Below are positions 36,201 through 51,200 of a stretch of 64,000 nt of DNA, piece after piece. Under the pieces are notes generated by a model. It ran no database searches. It saw only the letters and a program-made list of their open reading frames with translations, and was not told the DNA's origin. The DNA comes from Apostichopus japonicus. Lineage: Eukaryota; Echinodermata; Holothuroidea; Aspidochirotida; Stichopodidae. The translations under genes and the position numbers were made by a program. Numbering within the stretch: position 1 is the stretch's first letter; the number at the start of each line of letters is the position of its first letter. The DNA is taken from positions 17,404,303 through 17,468,302 of the forward strand of contig NC_092581.1 in the NCBI RefSeq assembly GCF_037975245.1. Reading direction: 5' to 3'.

Positions 36201-39200
36201 CTGTTGGAAAAATTGAAAAAATTATGTTTTTTTCATCATAAATAATTGTAACCTTAAACCTGTCACAAAGATATGGCATGTAAATGTAGACCTCCCCCCC
36301 CCCCCCCCCCAACAAAAATAGCAGTATATTGTCTGGTTCTGTAGCAAGAAATTATCCCATTCCCAAAAATAAATTTGGAAGACTTTGGCAACTCAAAATA
36401 ATTGAGCTGGAGAAAGACATAATATATTCAAGGTCGTGACGCCTTCTGCATGAAAACTTAAAATATCTAGAAATACAGCTGAGCAGCTGTCAATCGTACC
36501 TGGAATATACCAATTCAAACTGACATATAAGGATTGAAACTTGCCAATGGTGTGCCATTTATATCAGATCACATTGAATCAATATATACCAAGTTAAGTC
36601 AATCTAAATGGACATAATATATCAGTTTGAGAAATTTAACCTGATATGTACCAATTAAAATCGACATATAATCGGTTTACCTCATCAACATAATCTAATA
36701 TCAACGATTTTGAGAATGACTGACGCCTGTTCAGTTACAAATGTTTAACCACATTCCGTTGAACATAACAAGTGCAGAACTTTGAAGGTAATGTTCCACT
36801 GTGCAGGGACTTGAAATGTCTGGAATACAGTAGAGTTATCGATAATACCCAAAATTATGATAGAAAATATAAATGATGTAAACCGATCTATGTTGATTTG
36901 CACTGGTATATGACTGATTAAATTGGTATATGTCTATTTAAATTGACATTTACCATTTTAACATTTTTTAATATTAGTATGAGCGACTTAAAAAACTGGT
37001 AGATTGGATTTAAAATGACCTTAAGTGAAATAAATAGTTTACTTTGATTTATACTGGAATTAAATTGACATATACAGATTCGGTCGGTATATTCCGATTC
37101 CTCTTGATCGTATACGGACGCCCTCCTAACAATCTCAGTTTTTACTGTACACATTTCTCTCCCTGGGTATATATATAGAGTTCTATCAGTTAACCACTGG
37201 ACTAACTGCTTACCTGCACAACTAGTTTAGCTTGGTATGTTTTTCCATATAGTTTTGGAGTAAAGCCAATTGTTATCAGGGTCCCCTTTGTACCAACTGG
37301 ATGCAGTTCTCCATTCTGAGGACTCACTGTAAATTCCAGGTCACTGCCTGCTACAAAGTATGCATTGAATGGTACTGGGTGCCTGAAAAAGATAATGAGG
37401 AAATAGGATATACATCTATATCTAACCAGCAGATTCCATTTTGAAGGGTACTAAATGTACACATTTTACCATCGTTTACTACATAGAAAAGCAACCCTCA
37501 ATCATTGGACCAGCATAGAGGTCATAGACTGTTGCTTTGAATTATTTCAGTTACTACAAATTAATATGCTAAATGTGTGCAATTACGTACTTTGTACTCA
37601 ATCTAACATCACTGACTGCCAAAGTAAACCCACTCTGTATGTTTACCTTAAATGTTTATGCAAAATGTAAGTTTAAGCTGAGTACATTTGATCTACTCGA
37701 TGTTAGCGCAGACTAATACTTGAGAAGCACAATTAGCCACACCTAATATCATCGGCCTGAATTATTATTACAACGTTAAGCAGCCACATGAACATGTGGG
37801 AGAAGTGGAATGGCTTATTACTTACACATCACGTCGGCTGGCTATCCAATTTTCAAGTGTAGAACATTTTTTACTTGTGTTTTGGATCAGAAAACTGCGG
37901 ATTTCTCCTGGATTAGAACCCCACGTTACTTTAGCTGCCCAGGGTTTCAATCCTACAACTTTCCAGATGCTAGGTTTCATTGCTTTTAATGCCACTGTCT
38001 TTGCCCCCTCGGCCATAGCACTGGTTATCAAACATTTGATCAGGGTTTGATTTGTTATATAGCAGTATCAATGAGCTGGTTAGTACATAAGACCTTGGTG
38101 ATGATTCTACTACATTCTTTGAGTCAATTTTAACTCGAGTTAATGTTATTGAATCTTCTTCCCCATTACACTAAACCATGGGATGCCTCCTGATTTTGTC
38201 TGGGTTTAGTATATAGCATAGTTCAAGAAGTCGATATTCAATTCTTTATTACTCCCAAAAATAGCAAACCAAAACTTTTTTATCATTTGTTGAAGAGGGA
38301 CATTCAGAGGTAAACTTATTTCTTAAAAATGGAATATCCTACATGCTGAAGCTGTAGCACACTTAGGTGCATGGTTGCCTACTTTGTTTGTGACAGGACA
38401 CATAGGTACATGGTTGCCTTCTTTGTTTGTGACAGCACACAAAGCTATAGAACACATAGAGTACATGGTTGGAGGTGCATGGGTGCATGGTTGCCTACTT
38501 TGTGACAGCACTAAAAGCATTAGTACACATAATGGTATAGCTGATGGCTTATAACAGGATGCATACTTTGCTTGACTGGTGAGACGAAAGCCAACTGAAG
38601 CTTCTCTGTTGAGTCCCGATGACTCTACAGTGATGACATCATCAATAGGAGGTTCTGTGCTGTTGAACCTTAGTGGAAATCGCCATACCCCTCCAGTAGC
38701 AGAAGTGACACACAACTGAACATCATGTCTGAAAAACAAACACAGACAGCATTAGAAATCATACCCTTGTCAGGAAATAATTTAATGTTCAAATTGCGTG
38801 TAGCAGTTTGTAAAGCTCAGCAATTGGGTCTTATATAAAATACTGTGTATGGTTTTGTCTGTAAGAGAACTGCTATACATCTCTGGACTTGTATGTCAAT
38901 TTGATCATTTTACAAAGTGATAAAAACAAACACAGACAGCATTAGAAATCATACCCTTGTCAGGATATAATTAAATGTTCAAATTGCGTGTAGCAGTTTG
39001 TAAAGCTCTGCAATTGGGTCTTATATAAAATACTGTGTATGGTTCGTCTGTAGGATAACTGATATACATCTCTGGACTTGTATGTCAATTTGATCATTTT
39101 ACAAAGTGATACCGGATAAATTATTGCCTGTTTGTTCCATTAAGTAGTAACATTCAATACATTACAGGAAACACAATGGCCACATTCAGGAATACTCCAG

Positions 39201-42200
39201 TGTGTATTACTCTAATAATTTGTCATAGATAAAACAAGACCTCATTGTCGCATAGGCTTATCTGGTCTTCAGTTTACAGAAAATGACATTTACAGCTGAC
39301 TTAAAATGATTAGCATTGCAAAATTGGATTTGTTCTCACGATTCTTTTGTTTTCAATACTGCTCAACCAGTGAACCCAACAGAACACAGTAAAGATACAT
39401 ATGTACCAAACCTAAGAATGCTCAGATGAACTGATCCCTATGAAGTATCGTTCTGCAAAGTCCAGTTTGGGGATGTTTTGAGTAAGAAAATGAAAGTACT
39501 GTAGCCTATTTCTACAACATAGGTACTAGTGCAAAGTAACCAAAAGATGTGAATAATCGGGACAACCATAAAGTAGCAGTAAGACATGTTCAAAGAGTAT
39601 GAAATCAATCATATCCTTACTTCATCACTTTAAAAGGTGAGAAGACAACGTTGAAGAGCAGATTGACGGTTCCAGTCAGTTGGTCTCTCTCTTTCCTCAC
39701 GAGGTTGATCGAAACAGAATGTTCCAGGTTGGAACGTGCCTCCTCGGAGTTAAACAGGAATTCATAGTTGAATTCACTGGCCACGGCATTTCCTGAACAA
39801 GAAGAATAAAACAGATGACATTGCAAGTAGTTGAAATAGGATGAGATTTATTAATACCCTATCAAGCATGGATCCATGCTACTTCTACATTCACATACAA
39901 TGTAAGACAAGTTATGAAAATAACATTTTTTTTTTACAAAAAGGCAAGCTTAACCCCTACCTGACGGTACCCATCCCAACATGAATATGTATGGGTATAC
40001 AAGTTTGCAAATATCTGAAAACTTCCAAAGCTGAGTTTATTAATTACAAATTTGTCTAGTGTGAATCCTGTGGGTGTACACAACAGAGCCCCCCCCTTTC
40101 AATCCACACATTAAAAAGTGAAAAATAAATTAAAAAGTAGTTTTATGCACAACCCTTACATGTATACCCAATTATATAGGCCTAATTTATAGCCTAATGT
40201 GCCATTTCACATCTAGAACTTTGAATTTTTATGGGGGAGAAGATCCGGCTTCAACGACCTAAGGGGCCACACCCTTCCTATTAAAGTCTTGGATCTGCCT
40301 CTCAATGTCAACATCTATCCCACACGGTCCACCACATTGGCAGGGCAAGACTGCATGCAAGCTGAGCACTATGGGTGTGTTTTCTCACCCACATTGGCAG
40401 GGCAAGACTGCATGCAAGCTGGGCACTGTGGGTGTGTTTTCTCACCCACATTGGCAGGGCAAGACTGCATGCAAGCTGGGCACTGTGGGTGTGTTTTCTC
40501 ACCCACATTGGCAGGGCAAGACTGCATGCAAGCTGGGCACTGTGGGTGTGTTTTCTCACCCACATTGGCAGGGCAAGACTGCATGCAAACTGGGCACTGT
40601 GGGTTTGTTTTCTCACCCACATTGGCAGGGCAAGACTGCATGCAAACTGGGCATTGTGGGTGTGTTTTCTCACCCACATTGGCAGAGCAAGACTGCATGG
40701 GCGCTGGGCACTGTGGGTGTGTTTTCTCACCCACATTGGCAGAGCAAGACTGCATGAATGCTGGGCATTGTGGGTGTGTTTTCTCACCCACATTGGCAGA
40801 ATGAGCAAGACTGCATGAAAGCTGGGCATTGTGGGTGTGTTTTCTCACCTTCACCAACAACCACACCGTCTGTGTCTTGCCTCCGTTGATCTTTCGGGGT
40901 TATTGCTCGTGTAGAGATGCTTGTGTAGCTGCTGGCTGCCACAGCACCGGTCAAGGTGACCTGCAGACGTTCTTCGATGCGACTACGAGCCTGGCAGTTG
41001 ACCACGGCTCCCCTGTTTGCTTTGGGATGAGATTCTGGGATACCATGAATTGGATACAACCATCGAATATCCTTCAGACCGTTATCATCATCCCTGTGAA
41101 CAGCTTGTGGATAGTCAGGATTGGTACTTGACATGGCGACCCACTTGATCCCGTCTTCTCGTCTAACTGAAACCACACATAATGCTTCATGTAGGTTCAT
41201 ATCTCCAGGTGCAAAGACCACTGGTATATCCAGGGTAGCCTTGGGAGCTATTGGGATGTTAGAGGTGTGCTTCAGTAATAGGCAGAAGGCTGAATCAGTT
41301 CTGATCCTGTTAGATTCCAGATAATCTGTAGCTGCCAGTGTAAGGTTGGTATTGTCTGTAAAATAATGGTGAAACTCAACAACTATAGTATCAGTGGCAT
41401 TAACAAGGATGCAGGGAGGTGAGGGGGGTTGCACTTCCCCCTAATTTTGTGCCTCCCCTGGTGTCCCTCCAATTGGCATTCATGGTGGTAGGAGAAAAAG
41501 CCCTTGGTCAAATCAATAAAATGAAAAAGTAAAGGGAAGCAAAACATTTGTTCAATATGCGTCTATGACATTGCACCTGCTTGATTATACAAAATGTACA
41601 ATTTTGTACAAAATGTATAATTTTGTACAAAATGTACAATTTTGTACAAACTGTATAATTTTGTACAAAATTATACATTTTGTACAAAATGTATAATTTT
41701 GTAAACAAAATGTGACTTCAACATCTATATCTTTGGGAAATAAAATGCTATTAGGATACAGTTTTAATGAAGTGGTGTTGCAAATTTACAAAATAGTTGA
41801 GAATTAATTACCTTTTTCAACAAGATTTTCAACGAGGTCATCCAGTGTCATTCATGAAAGTTACGTAAAGGCATTAAGTGAACCTCAACTAGTCATTCCA
41901 TTAAAGAGATAGAACTAGCAAAATATTCACCTGTAAGAATGACATCAACAAGCACTTGTTCATCCGTTGGGTTCCTGAAGGGTATTATCAAGGAGGTGTT
42001 GGAGCCAAGAATTGCACTGACACTGACAGGGTCCACTGGGGTAGGGGTGACACCAGTCCCAGAAAGGAGAAACTTCCACTCACCAAGCTAACAATAAAGA
42101 TATTTAGAAGAAGTAGTAGTAAATACACCAAATTGTTCCAAACATACCACTTTACCAGCCAGCACTGCACACATAACACCAATGGTGAAGTTAATATTAC

Positions 42201-45200
42201 ATTTACTAGTGACCAATTTCTCTGTAAAATGACCCTGGTTCATTGTGGGCTCTTTTCAGGAAGCAGCAGCCACTTACTTGGGTGACACTAAGGTTATTTT
42301 CCAAACTATACCACTAAAACTTAGTACACATACCACTTACCTGTTCACAAGTAAATGATATGACTGCTGAATGGTCAGCTTGACCCAGAGCTGATGGCAT
42401 AAACTGGACGGGAATTTCAGTAGTCGAGTGTGGAGCCAGGACAACCTGATGGGCAAAGACAGAATGACTTTATAAACTGCCCACTATTGCAGTGAAAATT
42501 CATAATCATGTATGACAAATCATAATCATGTACGACAAATCATACTCACGTACGACAGATCATACTCATGTATAATAAATCATACTCATGTATGACAAAT
42601 CATACTCATGTACGATGATTCAGACTCATGTATGACAAATCATACTCATGTACAACAAATCATACTTATAACAAATCATACTCATGTACAACGCACCATA
42701 GTAATGTACGACGAATAATACTAATGTACTGTACGTCGATTCATACTCACGTACAATGAATCATACTCACATGAAAAATCATACTCACTTATGACAAATC
42801 ATACTCATGTTTGACATATCATACTCATGTGTGACAAATCATACTCACATATGACAAATCATACTCATGGATGGCATATACTCACGTATGACAAATCATA
42901 CTCACGTATGACAAATCATAATGTACTTCAGATCATGTGCAAAAACCAACTATTTTTTTAATTATTCCTCTGAGGTCTTACCGCTTGATCGTGTTCTATC
43001 TCCAAAGTGAAGTTGTTGGTGTTGGAGTTTGATGGTACTAAAGTCAAAGTCTCATGCGTAGGGTTGGTAAGCTTGATGAATTGACGACTCCATTTGCCAA
43101 GTTCACATGTCATATGAGGGCAGGCAGAGGGTGCAGGGGTTTTGGAGGTAAGTTCCAATTGGTACCAGATTTCACCGACAGCAGGGTTCTGGAAAATTAG
43201 GCTGCAAATGAAGAAATGTAACAAATTGCATGCTGCGCTTGTACACAAGTTTTGACAGTTTTCCTAGGTAGATAAGACAGCAGTGAACAGCAATAACAGC
43301 TAGTGTGAACAACTGGTAGCACGTCAATTTTTGTTCTTATTAAATAAAAGACAAACTTATTGAATTAATTTTCTTCCCATTACTGTCAGTTTCAAGCAGA
43401 AAGTTCAACTGTGTCTCGTCCTCGAATGACAAATCCTTATTAAACTTAATCATTGTTCACTTCATGTAAACGTCACATCTCCTAACACTACAAACTATTA
43501 TAACAGGATTAAGGTCTTCAAACTACCTTCCTTGGGAAACCCCAACCGATGATGGAGCAAAAACCAACTGATAAAACTTCTTTCTTCCTGGTTCTAACGC
43601 AATCTTTGATTCGCCGCTGAGGCCGATACCCTCGATGGTGACATCGAAGGTGAGCGTCCTGGGGAGCGGGTTGGAGACTTCAACTTCCATCATAGCTGCC
43701 GACTGTGCACAGCATTCGATATGGATGACTTTCTCTGGTGGCGCCGGCGAACTTTGAACTTCAATGTTATACCAGACCCTGTACCCGATGGCTTCGTTGG
43801 TGACGTTACTACTGGATGTAGCTGAACTTGTGGTGGATTTACCACTGGTAGGGCGTGGCTTGATGGTAGTAGCATCAGTATCTTCATCTCTAGAGAGAGA
43901 AAATAACAGATGGATTGCTTGTTAGTGATACAGCAGAACAAAGCCATGTCATGAAATACCACAGAACTAATGTACCTCATTCCAGTTGAAGCCAGTGCAT
44001 AGTTAAGCTAGAGTTGTAGATATCCCAGTAAAAGGAAAAGAAATGAATTTAAACACAGATTTTTAGTTCTCCAACATGCCCTAAACACAACTGTCTTCAA
44101 CACACTTCATCTATGACTAGTGCTTGGTCCATTAAAGCTATTGGTATAAATATTTTGCAGGGTATATTGTACGTGGATTAATGGCAGCACATTCATTGTG
44201 ATTGCCACTAACTAAGGCCATGAATAGCACAGTTGGTAGAGCCCAGGACTTTTAAATCTGAATTCACTAGTTCCAGCACTATTTCTAGCCAATCATTATT
44301 ATTCTATTTTTCAAATCTGTATAGCATGTTTCAGTTATTTAAATATTATTGTTGATTTACTTTAATACATGCATCCTACACTAGACATAATCTGGAGCTG
44401 GGAATCTAACATCTTGGAAACCTTGTCCTTCAATTTTTTAGTTTTACTCTATTGGACACTAAAAATCTCTAAGAACAAGAGCTTATTGTCAAGGTTCATT
44501 TCAAATAATAAAGAACCAGAAGAAAATTTCTATAATTCTTTTTTGCATTTTTAGAGTAATATTATTATGATAATTTTATCCGTGCAACAAAGTTTCCATA
44601 ATCAAATGCAATTGCTCATTACTTTGCTCAGTTATGTTTAATTGGTGAAAAACTCTAGCAGGGTGTCTTAATTTGGTCAACTGGCAACTTATTTGGTCTA
44701 TACTCTGTAGGTCTGGTAAATTGATGGAGGTTAAATATGAACAAATGCAGACTGCCACTTCCAAGATGTAAATTATGGTGAATATAGTATGCATACTTAA
44801 TCATTAAAAGAAACAGAATTCCCAGTAAATATAACTCTTTACTTAAATCAAGCAAACATGCACCAAGACGGACAAACTTCACAGGTAAAGAATGAACTCA
44901 AGTTCATAACACAAGCTTGTATTTTCTGTTTATAAAGATCACTTTAAAGAGATTTGAGAAGTTTCCAATTATGTGTGATATATTATATGAAATGGTCCAG
45001 TGACATAAATTTACAATCACATATTGCAGCTGCAAGGTATAGTTCTACCCCTACCAAATGACAGCTCTTCTCATCTTGTTTAGTTTTTGCCCCCCCCTCA
45101 CCTACCCCCCTTTTCCCTCAAGAAAATCAGAAATATCTTACCTAAACTGATTGATCCCTCCTGCAACGAATGACAGAAGTCCCTTCAAAGTTCCCCTCTT

Positions 45201-48200
45201 CCACGGAGCAACTATAATCTTGTATTCCTCTTCTTTGCCTGGAAGAACGGTTACTGATTTAGGACCAGAAACTATCTGCAGGTCAGACTGTGCCCGGTAA
45301 GTAAGTTTCTGACTGGTAACGTTAGGAACTCTCACCACCTCTTCAAACCTAACATAAAAAAATTAAAATTAAATATATGAGATAGAGAACACTAGCCAGA
45401 CCTTTGAGACATTAATCTTGAAAACAATAACAGTTAAACAACATAGACAATTCTCCAATTCTTTTATTTAGTTTGACATCCAAATATCACACAAACGTTT
45501 AACCTCAATCAAATATATTAAAAAAAAAAAAAACATAATAGGCAAGCTAGCCAGACCTTTGAGACACTTATCTTGAAAACAATAACAGTTACACAAAATA
45601 CTCCAATTCTTTCATTTAGTTCTACATCCAGATAACATTTAACATTTAACCTGAATAAAATATGTTTGGTAAAATGATCTTTTTGACCAATTAAAACAAA
45701 CCCATAAATGATGACTCATTGCTGGTATGTCAGAGTCCCCCAGGAAATCTTAGATTCTCTCCTAGTATTGTAATAAGCCCTAGAGTCCTCCATCATTCAT
45801 ATACTATTAGTGTTAAAGAATTACTTGAATCTTATATACTTAGCAGAAATGAATTTCAATAATGGAATGGAGGCTCGCTTACGTGTCTCCTGCACTACAT
45901 TTGATGACGATGTGGTCCAATGCTAATGGTTTCTTTGCCTCTCCTCTGAGTGAGAAGTGATGCTCCATCCCATCCTCTTGGTTTATCAGAGAGAGTTTGC
46001 CCTGTAAAACGAGAAGACACTCAGATTGTCAGAACTGGAAACAAGAGCAACACATGCAGACTTCAGATAGATCACACAGAGAAGATTCCTCAGTGAAATA
46101 ACTGAGGAAGGAATATAAATCTGAGATACCCCATCCTGGTCAGCTACCACAGCTCATTGTGAATGTGAGCCATGACAAAGTAAACACAGTTACAGCACCA
46201 TACCAACCTGATACATCCTTGGTGCTACATCTTTACCGTGAGCCATGACAGTGTTAGGAGGTTACCAGTTCCAGTCAACAATTCTAACTAGTTCTATACT
46301 GTACACCTTGGATCTCTCAGTTATAATAAGATAATTCTCACCGTTATCAAGGATTCAAAGCTTGGTCTGAACATCAGTGGATACTTGGTTGTTTGACCTT
46401 TGCGGGCAACTATTTGATTTGGTCCGTAGAAGCCGAGACCATCAATAGTACAATCCAGGTACCAATCTTCATCGGAGTGATTGACCTGTCAAGTGAACAT
46501 AAAAAACACTCAATGAATATGTATGATTAGTAGATGAATATGTATACTTCATATTTAAGCAGCTATTAATTATTCCATTCTTAACATCATTCTCTACAGC
46601 TCTGAAAATTGCTATAAAAATATCCACAAATGGTTCAATACCCTATTTACTGTTTATTTGCAGTCTTTTCACCAATCTTCATTTGCTCTGGCAGAGTATG
46701 GGTCATTTCAACTTTCCAAGTATGAACATTTCTGTTACCTGCTTTAAGAGAACTGTCTCAATGAACCATACAGAAACATTGCACATACAAAATTCAGCAA
46801 GCTAGCAGTTCTGGCTGTGCTAAAAATGTTTCTAATTTACCAAATTACAATGGTTGCTCAAACTTCTCAAGCTGTGAAACTTAACAAATGGATGATTATA
46901 CCAGAAACTGTGACACATTATTAGCATCCATACCAGGATCCAACTACTCATTACTATACCAAATATCTGGCTATTCATGCCTATACCAGGTATCTGAGTA
47001 TTCATGACTATACCAGTGATTTGAATATTTATGACTATACCAGGTATCTGACTAGTCATAATTTTACCAGGTATCTGACTATTCATGAATGTACAAGGTA
47101 TCTGACTATTCATGACTATACAAGGTATCTCACTATTCATGACTAAACCAGTGATTTGAATATTCATGGATATATTAGGTATCTGACTATTCATAATTTT
47201 ACCAGGTATCTGACTATTCATGACTGTACAAGGCAACTCACTATTCATGACTATACCAGTGATATGAATATTCATGACTATACCAGGCTCTGACTATTCA
47301 TGACTGTACAAGGTATCTCACTATTCATTCATGACTATACCAGAATCTCTCTACTCATCTAAACCATTGGACTAAACCAGGCATATATATACATTTTCAT
47401 GCTGTGTAATGTTAAGAGTACTTACGATTGGAATATCTTGTGACACAGATTGGTGAACTGGCGAAACAAACTCTATTTGTGTAGCAGAGTTGTCAGTTTT
47501 TACAATGCACTCAATTTGGTAAACACGGACATCATGAGGTGACTTTAAGATGACCTGACAGGGGTAATTACCACCACCTTTAGGGGTGAACTTGATGGGC
47601 AGGGTAGCAGAACCATTATCCATCACAATACCTGAAGATGGAAAATTAAAAATGGCTAATATAGAATAATTCATTACAGAGGAGTGTATGTTTTGTAGAT
47701 ATTGTATCAGATGCTTTAATGGGGCTCTCCAACCACAACAAAATCTACAGAGGGCTTGTCTTATCAATCCAATCTAGTTCTGTGGAAGTTGACAAGTTGA
47801 CAAATGGAATCATCAGCAGTAGCCTGGTGGTACCATGTGTCGATCACTAGAAGTATGAACAAGTTCCTCCATAATTACTGAAGAAGATATCTCTTGAAAC
47901 ATGTGTCCGAAGTTAAACTAACAGCTTGTGTTTTCTAAAACACGTTTTTCGTTTGTCGAAGCTGCACATGTGGAACCTTGAACTAGCCAATCATCCAGCA
48001 CATCGGTATTGTTTTGAGTGGTTTCACACCATCATGTTACTGTCATTCAGAGATAAATAAACACAATTAACGACACACCTCTATGACAGCATCCTCTCTG
48101 TTGCAATGCTGGACAGCCCCATCATACATGATACATCATTATAAAATGTTAATTGTCTACCGATTTTTAATAAATGCTGACAAATACACTCTAGAATGTT

Positions 48201-51200
48201 ACCTGTTTCTTTGTCCAGTTGCTTGGACGTTAGATCTGTCTTTGACCGAGAAGTCGACATGTATAATACACCCGGTGCATGGAAGTATTTAGAGCTAACT
48301 TCCACTTCATATGCAACGTCATCTTGTACATCACTATCAAGACCAGTTGACATCAAAGGTCGCGCACTCTCTCCTCCTTCGGATAACTTTAACTCCGCTA
48401 CGGCCGCCGTGACTGTGGAGCTTGTCAGGGTATCCGTAACGTGTCTACGGAGGAGTTCGACGGTAGACATCCCCTTCTGGGCAGCGATGACCAGCGCCCT
48501 CTCTTTGGCAATGTTAGTGGCGGGTACGATCAGTTCTTCCTTGAGTACTGTGTTGCTCTCACAGGTCCAATAGATGATCTGTTCGTCACCACCAAACATC
48601 CCTCTTCCTGTGCCTGTGAGAGATAAATAGAGCAACTCTTAAATGTTGGATACTTAATAGAAGAGAATAATTATTGAATTCAGAGAAAACTCAACTGGAG
48701 TTAGAAAAGGGCACAAAATTTGTCAAAAGTTGCCCTTTTCCTTCAAAAAGGCTTTTGCTCAAAGTCTTACATTATGATTAAGCACAAAATTGATCATTTC
48801 TTAAAGTATGATAACTGAAGTGCAAGGTATATTAAATGAACACACTAGGGTGTCATCTGGGTGTGGGGAGGGGAGGGGAGGGGTGGAGTGGTTTGGGAGA
48901 GGGAAAATCTGTTTTAATTGTCAAAAAGCAAAAGATTTTATCTGTTAATGAATGTTTTTTTCAATGTTAGATTTCTTCTACAGAATGTTAAGTAAAATTC
49001 ATGGCTTGTGAAGAAACAGGGCTTTTGAAGGTCATATCTGAAGTAAGAAAGGAAACAAAATCAAAATTGCAAAACTGCCGTCTCCTTCGAGAGGCTACTG
49101 AACAAAGAACTATGACTGGATCCATGTAAAAGGGTGATCATGCTTTAATAATACAATGAGTAAGGAGACACCTGAGGAGGGGAGAGAGAGGGGGGGTCTG
49201 TATGGTTCTCAATGAGACTCACCGTTGTTTGTATATGTAAATGAGTTTTTAATTAGTAATTAAACTACCCCTTGGGCTTCTCAAATGTCCACTTGTCTAT
49301 TTGGTTCTTCACAAGAGTAATTCCTACTTTTTCTTGGTTTGTCTTCGTTTTATAACCTTTATCACGAATAAGATTAAAGTTATTTATAGTTGTGCATTAC
49401 TTAATAAAGAATGAAGCTTACCAGCAGCAGCTCCACTGCTAATTCTCATGCTGTGCCTGCTTGGTACGTACGGCAAAGCTGATGGGATTGGCAATAGAGA
49501 GGTGGCATCAATACCGTAGATGAATTCACCGACTTCTTCGTTGATGAGGAGCACCGAGCATTGGAACTTGCCCAGGTGAAACGGTAGAAAATCAACCGAG
49601 ATGATGGAACCAGCCTCCGCTTCAAGATAGACAGACTTGCACTCGACATAGAACGCTGTTACTTGGCTGGATGAACCCTCTGTAGAGACACAGGGGTAGG
49701 AATGAATGAAAGAAAACGAGTCTTGTCAGTTATACATAATAAACAGAGGAATAATCTAGATTATCATAAACAATGTAAGTATATCATAATAATAATCATA
49801 ATTAATCGGCCTCGAAGGCAGATATTTTATGATGCTAAGCAGCCACATATATGCATATGGGAGAAGCCGAACGGATTATCACTTACACATGCTGTAAGAT
49901 GGCCCACCCAATTTATGATTTTAGCTCATTTGAAAGACCATTTCAGATGAGAAAAACCATGAATTTCTCCTGGCTGGCTAGGGATTGAGCCCACCACCTC
50001 TTAGATGTTAGGTTTTATTTTTTCTAATGACACCCGTCTGGTAGTAACAACTGATGGAGTAGTTTATGTCATATTCAATACATTTATCAAAACTAAGGCT
50101 GATAGGCTATTTGACATTTCACCTTATTTCAGAACTTACTATTGGCAACAACATCCAGGTCAGTACTAACTTCCTCAGCCACAGTAGGTGAGGGCACTTT
50201 CACTTTCCTCTGGCCGTGGTCAACCTTTGACCTGACTCTCTTGACAGAGTTCTTTTTCATCGGTCCATTGGATCCACCACCATCAGTGAGAGAGACAGTT
50301 TCAGCTAGAACAATTTTAAACTCTCCAGATTCCTTGAAGGGGTTGAAGATTTCCAGATCCACCCTCTTTAGTTGATAGCAGGGGGATTCACACTGGATAA
50401 GACCCTATTGAAAAGAAGACAAAGAAGTATAAAAAAAAACAGTTCATGGGAAAGGAGAAAAGTAATAATACCAAATTGCAGTCAGGAAAGAATATTGAAG
50501 GAGCCCTCACACCAAACCTACAGAATTTCCCCGCACAGTATGGTTTCTTGTAGTGTTGTAAGAACCCAAATACCAAGAACAAAAAAGAAAATTGTATGAC
50601 AGAGATCAAAAGAGATGGTACAACAGAGGGTAATTCAGATGGTATGACAGAGGTTAAATGAGATGGTATGACAGAGGTTTAAGGTCATGGTATGACAGAG
50701 GTTAAAGGTCATGGTATGACAGAGGTTAAAGGTCATGGTATGACAGAGGTTAAAGGTCATGGTATGACAGAGGTTAAAGGTCATGGTATGACAGGGATCA
50801 AAAGAGGTGGTACAACAGAGGGTAATGGAGATGATATGACAGATGGTAATGGAGATTGGCAGGAAGCAGAAATGACATGAATGTGTTGTAGTGTGGGTAG
50901 GAGAGGGTATTCAAAGCTAATGTGAGCTCATGCCTAATTCATTCAACTGACTGGCACATGACCTTTTTCTCTGGCATATCATTGTTCATCGGGTCAAAGT
51001 CCTTATGATACTTTGACATTTTCTGCCTGCCAATGTAAATTCTGGGTACAAAGACTATACTTACATCTGGTGTGATATTATCAATGACAGTCCTCAGATT
51101 GAAGACTAAAGTTGTTCCAGTGGCTGCTCCAGCTCGTCTCCCAACTAAGACCAAAACTGCTTGAGCTGGTCTCAGGAATCTGCTGGTAAAGTTGACCTTG

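Noticed and set aside
40289-40866. Cys/His-repeat frames resembling zinc fingers
   Set aside because: The Cys/His spacing arises from the 57 bp array read in several frames on both strands. The exon frame of CFAP47 leaves at the donor at 40,849.
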